NCBI RefSeq assembly: GCF_021228235.1
Contig: NZ_JAJQRG010000001.1
Coordinates: 558,001 to 622,000 of the forward strand
From: Pseudophaeobacter flagellatus
GTDB taxonomy: Bacteria; Pseudomonadota; Alphaproteobacteria; Rhodobacterales; Rhodobacteraceae
DNA: 64,000 nucleotides
Direction of reading: 5' to 3'
Part shown: positions 62,213-64,000 of the stretch, piece after piece
Position numbering within the stretch: the first letter of the stretch is position 1
How the letters are laid out: every line of letters begins with the position of its first letter
Made by a program: the position numbers and the translations under genes
The notes under the pieces: generated by a model
Told to the model about the DNA's origin: nothing
The model's input: the letters and a program-made list of their open reading frames with translations, nothing else
Database searches by the model: none

Positions 62213-62827
62213 GTGAACCATACCGTTGTATCCAATCCTCCGCTGCATGTCGGGCCCGGGCTATTGTCCGAACCGGGGCGGGCTGTGACTGGCCCCTTGG
62301 GGCCTTGGCTGGCTTGGATTACCGCTATTGTCCTGCTGCTGGCAACGCCGCTTTCAGCGCATGAGGTCGAGGACTTCTTTGGCCGCTACAGCGGCACGGC
62401 GACGTTCGAAACCGCGACGGGTGAAGAGATTGAACGCGGCATCACCGTTGAAATCGCAGAATCTGGCAAGGGCTTTTCTGTCCAGTGGACAACCATCAGT
62501 GAACAGGAAGACGGGCGGCGCAAGGTCAAATCCTATGACGTCTCCTTTCTACCAAGTGATCGCGAAGGGATCTTTGCCGCTGCGATGCAGCGCGACCTCT
62601 TTGGCCATGCCGAACAGCACGACCCAATGAAGGGGCGCCCCTATGTCTGGGCCCGCCTAACGGGGGATGTACTGACGGTGTTTTCTATGTTCATCCATCC
62701 CAATGGCGACTACGAGATCCAGCAATATGATCGCAGTCTCACAGAGACTGGATTGCATCTGGTGTTCCGGTCGCATCGCAATGGGGTTGCTCTGCGCCAG
62801 ATTGAGGTTGATTTGTTGCGCCAATAG
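62213..62827 (+). CDS. Secreted protein of unknown function
   Basis: 204 residues from GTG 62213, which has AGGGGA 7 nt upstream; ATG 62177 is possible but has no RBS. A long N-region leads to a signal helix, AWITAIVLLLATPLSAHE, with cleavage after SAHE-like Ala. The mature part is beta-rich: FFGRYSGTATFETATGEEIERGITVEIAE, AAMQRDLFGHAEQHDPMKGRPYVWARL. It is unrecognised. It is divergent from fumC. Confidence 0.7.
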   Translation: MNHTVVSNPPLHVGPGLLSEPGRAVTGPLGPWLAWITAIVLLLATPLSAHEVEDFFGRYSGTATFETATGEEIERGITVEIAESGKGFSVQWTTISEQEDGRRKVKSYDVSFLPSDREGIFAAAMQRDLFGHAEQHDPMKGRPYVWARLTGDVLTVFSMFIHPNGDYEIQQYDRSLTETGLHLVFRSHRNGVALRQIEVDLLRQ

Positions 62828-62887
62828 GTTGCTGAACCCATCTTGGGGCGGAACTTGCCGATAGAAATTCGCTTTCCGGCAAATAAA

Positions 62888-62910
62888 AACCATGCCTCGC
62901 GGGCATGGTT
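62888..62910 (-). terminator. Terminator downstream of sspB
   Basis: AACCATGCC (62888-62896) pairs with GGCATGGTT (62902-62910), loop TCGCG. On the minus strand the stem runs into TTTTTATTT. It lies 120 bp past the sspB stop. Confidence 0.7.
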
Positions 62911-63029
62911 CATAGGCAGATGGGGCATTGTCCGCGCAATTGGTGATGGTGCAGTCCGGGGTGACAAGGCGGCGTGATTTCGCCTTGTATTATCAGCGCT
63001 GTAGCGCGCCAAGCCCTGGCCGTAGGGAA

Positions 63030-63500
63030 TTAGTTTTTGCGAAAACTGTCCAAAGACACCACTTCCCCCTCAGAGGAAGTGGGCGGCTCGTCGTCGTGAT
63101 CCTCACCGGTTTCACCCAGAGGGTCGTCATCGTCATCATCGTCATCTTCAGCAGATTCGAAACGAAGCCCGAATTCCACCGATGGATCAACAAAGGTCGC
63201 GATTGAGTCATAGGGAATATACAGCGGCTCTGGCGCATCCCCAAAGTTCAGGGTGATGCCAAAACCATCTTCCCCAACCTCAAGATTGTCATACCAATGC
63301 TGCATCACCACGGTCATTTCACCTGGGTAGCGATCACGCAGCCAATCCGCCAGTTGGGCGTCTGGATGGGTGGTGTCAAAGGTGATGAAGAAGTGATGGT
63401 TGCCCGGCAGGCCTTTGTCCGCGACTTCCTGCAGGACGGTGCGAATGAGGCCGCGCATGGCGGTGTGCATCAGATTTCCGTAGTCGATTTGACGCGACAT
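63030..63500 (-). CDS. sspB: SspB-family ClpXP adaptor protein
   Basis: 156 residues opening MSRQIDYGNLMHTAMRGLIRTVLQEVADKGLPGNHHFFITFDT, then QLADWLRDRYPGEMTVVMQHWYDNL, the alphaproteobacterial SspB fold. The C-terminal acidic tail DDDDDDDD ends in VVSLDSFRKN, which resembles the ClpX-binding XB motif. It delivers ssrA-tagged proteins to ClpXP. AAGGGTGG lies before ATG 63500; a GTG three codons upstream is rejected. Confidence 0.93.
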   Translation of the reverse strand: MSRQIDYGNLMHTAMRGLIRTVLQEVADKGLPGNHHFFITFDTTHPDAQLADWLRDRYPGEMTVVMQHWYDNLEVGEDGFGITLNFGDAPEPLYIPYDSIATFVDPSVEFGLRFESAEDDDDDDDDPLGETGEDHDDEPPTSSEGEVVSLDSFRKN

Positions 63501-63649
63501 GAAAGCCACCCTTGTTAAATTGCTGCACCAGCATAGTGAATTCTAGCAGAAACTAAAGGGCAGCCCTACTAGTTTTGTAAATATTTTTGGGGGCCTAGGG
63601 GGCGTTCCCGGACTGGATCTACCCGTTAACCCGTCGGCCCATACCGCGC

Positions 63650-64000
63650 TCATCCTAGCGCGGCTAATCCCTGGCTGGCCGCGTGCACTACGAGGCCGAG
63701 GCCAGCCATGATCAGCAAGAGCCAGAACAGGCGCCCTTTGAGCAGATATGCCAGGGGAGGCGCAGCCAGAACCAGCAACGCCGCCGTCGGATCCCAGCTG
63801 TGCAGGCTGGGCCAGGGCATGGCAAGCGGGCCGGAGCCCAGCACACTGACCTGTTGGAACAGCACATGCAGGGTGAACCAGATCATGAGATTGAAGATCA
63901 CCCCGGTGACCACGGCGGTGATGGATTCCAACGCTGAGGCCAGCCGTGGTTGCGCGGCCAGGCGTTCCACATGCGGCGCTGCGGCAAAAATCCACAGGAA
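63650..64000 (-). CDS. Chromate transporter ChrA C-terminal part (5' part beyond window)
   Basis: Open to the right edge. The visible end reads FLWIFAAAPHVERLAAQPRLASALESITAVVTGVIFNLMIWFTLHVLF and several later hydrophobic helices, matching the end of CHR-family transporters. About 116 residues are visible. The 5' part lies outside, so function cannot be checked further. Confidence 0.75.
   Translation of the reverse strand, partial: FLWIFAAAPHVERLAAQPRLASALESITAVVTGVIFNLMIWFTLHVLFQQVSVLGSGPLAMPWPSLHSWDPTAALLVLAAPPLAYLLKGRLFWLLLIMAGLGLVVHAASQGLAALG

Noticed and set aside
1-64000. CRISPR arrays or insertion sequences
   Set aside because: No regularly spaced repeats and no transposase genes were seen; the only tandem repeat is the 21-bp set inside rne.

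Overview
The window comes from a marine-type alphaproteobacterium, most probably a Rhodobacteraceae member of the Roseobacter group. The evidence is moderate-to-high GC, an F1-ATPase zeta inhibitor subunit, an RNase E with a large acidic insertion in its S1 domain, an alphaproteobacterial LexA box (GTTC-N7-GTTC), a corrinoid/betaine methyltransferase cluster, and a fumC-DUF4169-ribbon-helix-helix operon. Most of the window is ordinary chromosome. All calls come from reading translations and motifs; no database search was run.

Region 1 (1-15.9 kb): partial lptF divergent from pepA and holC; a membrane PilZ protein; a minus-strand run of ABC-F ATPase, MarC and a retropepsin-like protease; a Bcr/CflA efflux pump; ndk; a TfoX C-terminal-like protein; a cytochrome P450; and a signalling locus. 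That locus has a LuxR-type response regulator divergent from a periplasmic SUOX-fold (PruR-like) protein and a hybrid histidine kinase.

Region 2 (16.04-26.08 kb): a 10-kb mobile island inserted in tRNA-Asn(GUU), bounded by exact 47-bp direct repeats. It carries a tyrosine integrase, an AlpA-like regulator, an unknown HTH protein, a small secreted protein, and a compact HK97-type head cassette: terminase large subunit, major capsid protein, prohead protease, gp6-like connector, portal, head-closure protein and one small protein. It ends with a reversed cargo gene resembling nucleoside deoxyribosyltransferase/TIR-like proteins. There are no tail, lysis or CI-type genes. This matches a capsid-forming phage-inducible chromosomal island (cf-PICI), a satellite that makes its own heads and borrows helper tails. 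It is the most interesting element here.

Region 3 (26-46.8 kb): two metallo-beta-lactamase-fold proteins, an EnvZ-type kinase, two LysR regulators, a tRNA-Val 3' half remnant, a CAU-anticodon tRNA, purM-purN, rnd, a lipoprotein, sufE, a WYL regulator, a GST, an acidic protein, and the bmt/corrinoid/DUF1638 methyltransfer genes. A LexA-box-preceded radical SAM gene lies between bmt and the corrinoid gene. An MprF-like protein and the ATPase zeta subunit follow.

Region 4 (46.8-64 kb): purC-purS-purQ, then a DctB/DctD pair whose regulator lacks the sigma54 GAFTGA loop, then RNase E, an NTF2-like protein, TusA-like, CcdA, an alpha/beta-hydrolase coupled to a second P450, the fumC operon, a secreted protein, SspB and a partial ChrA.
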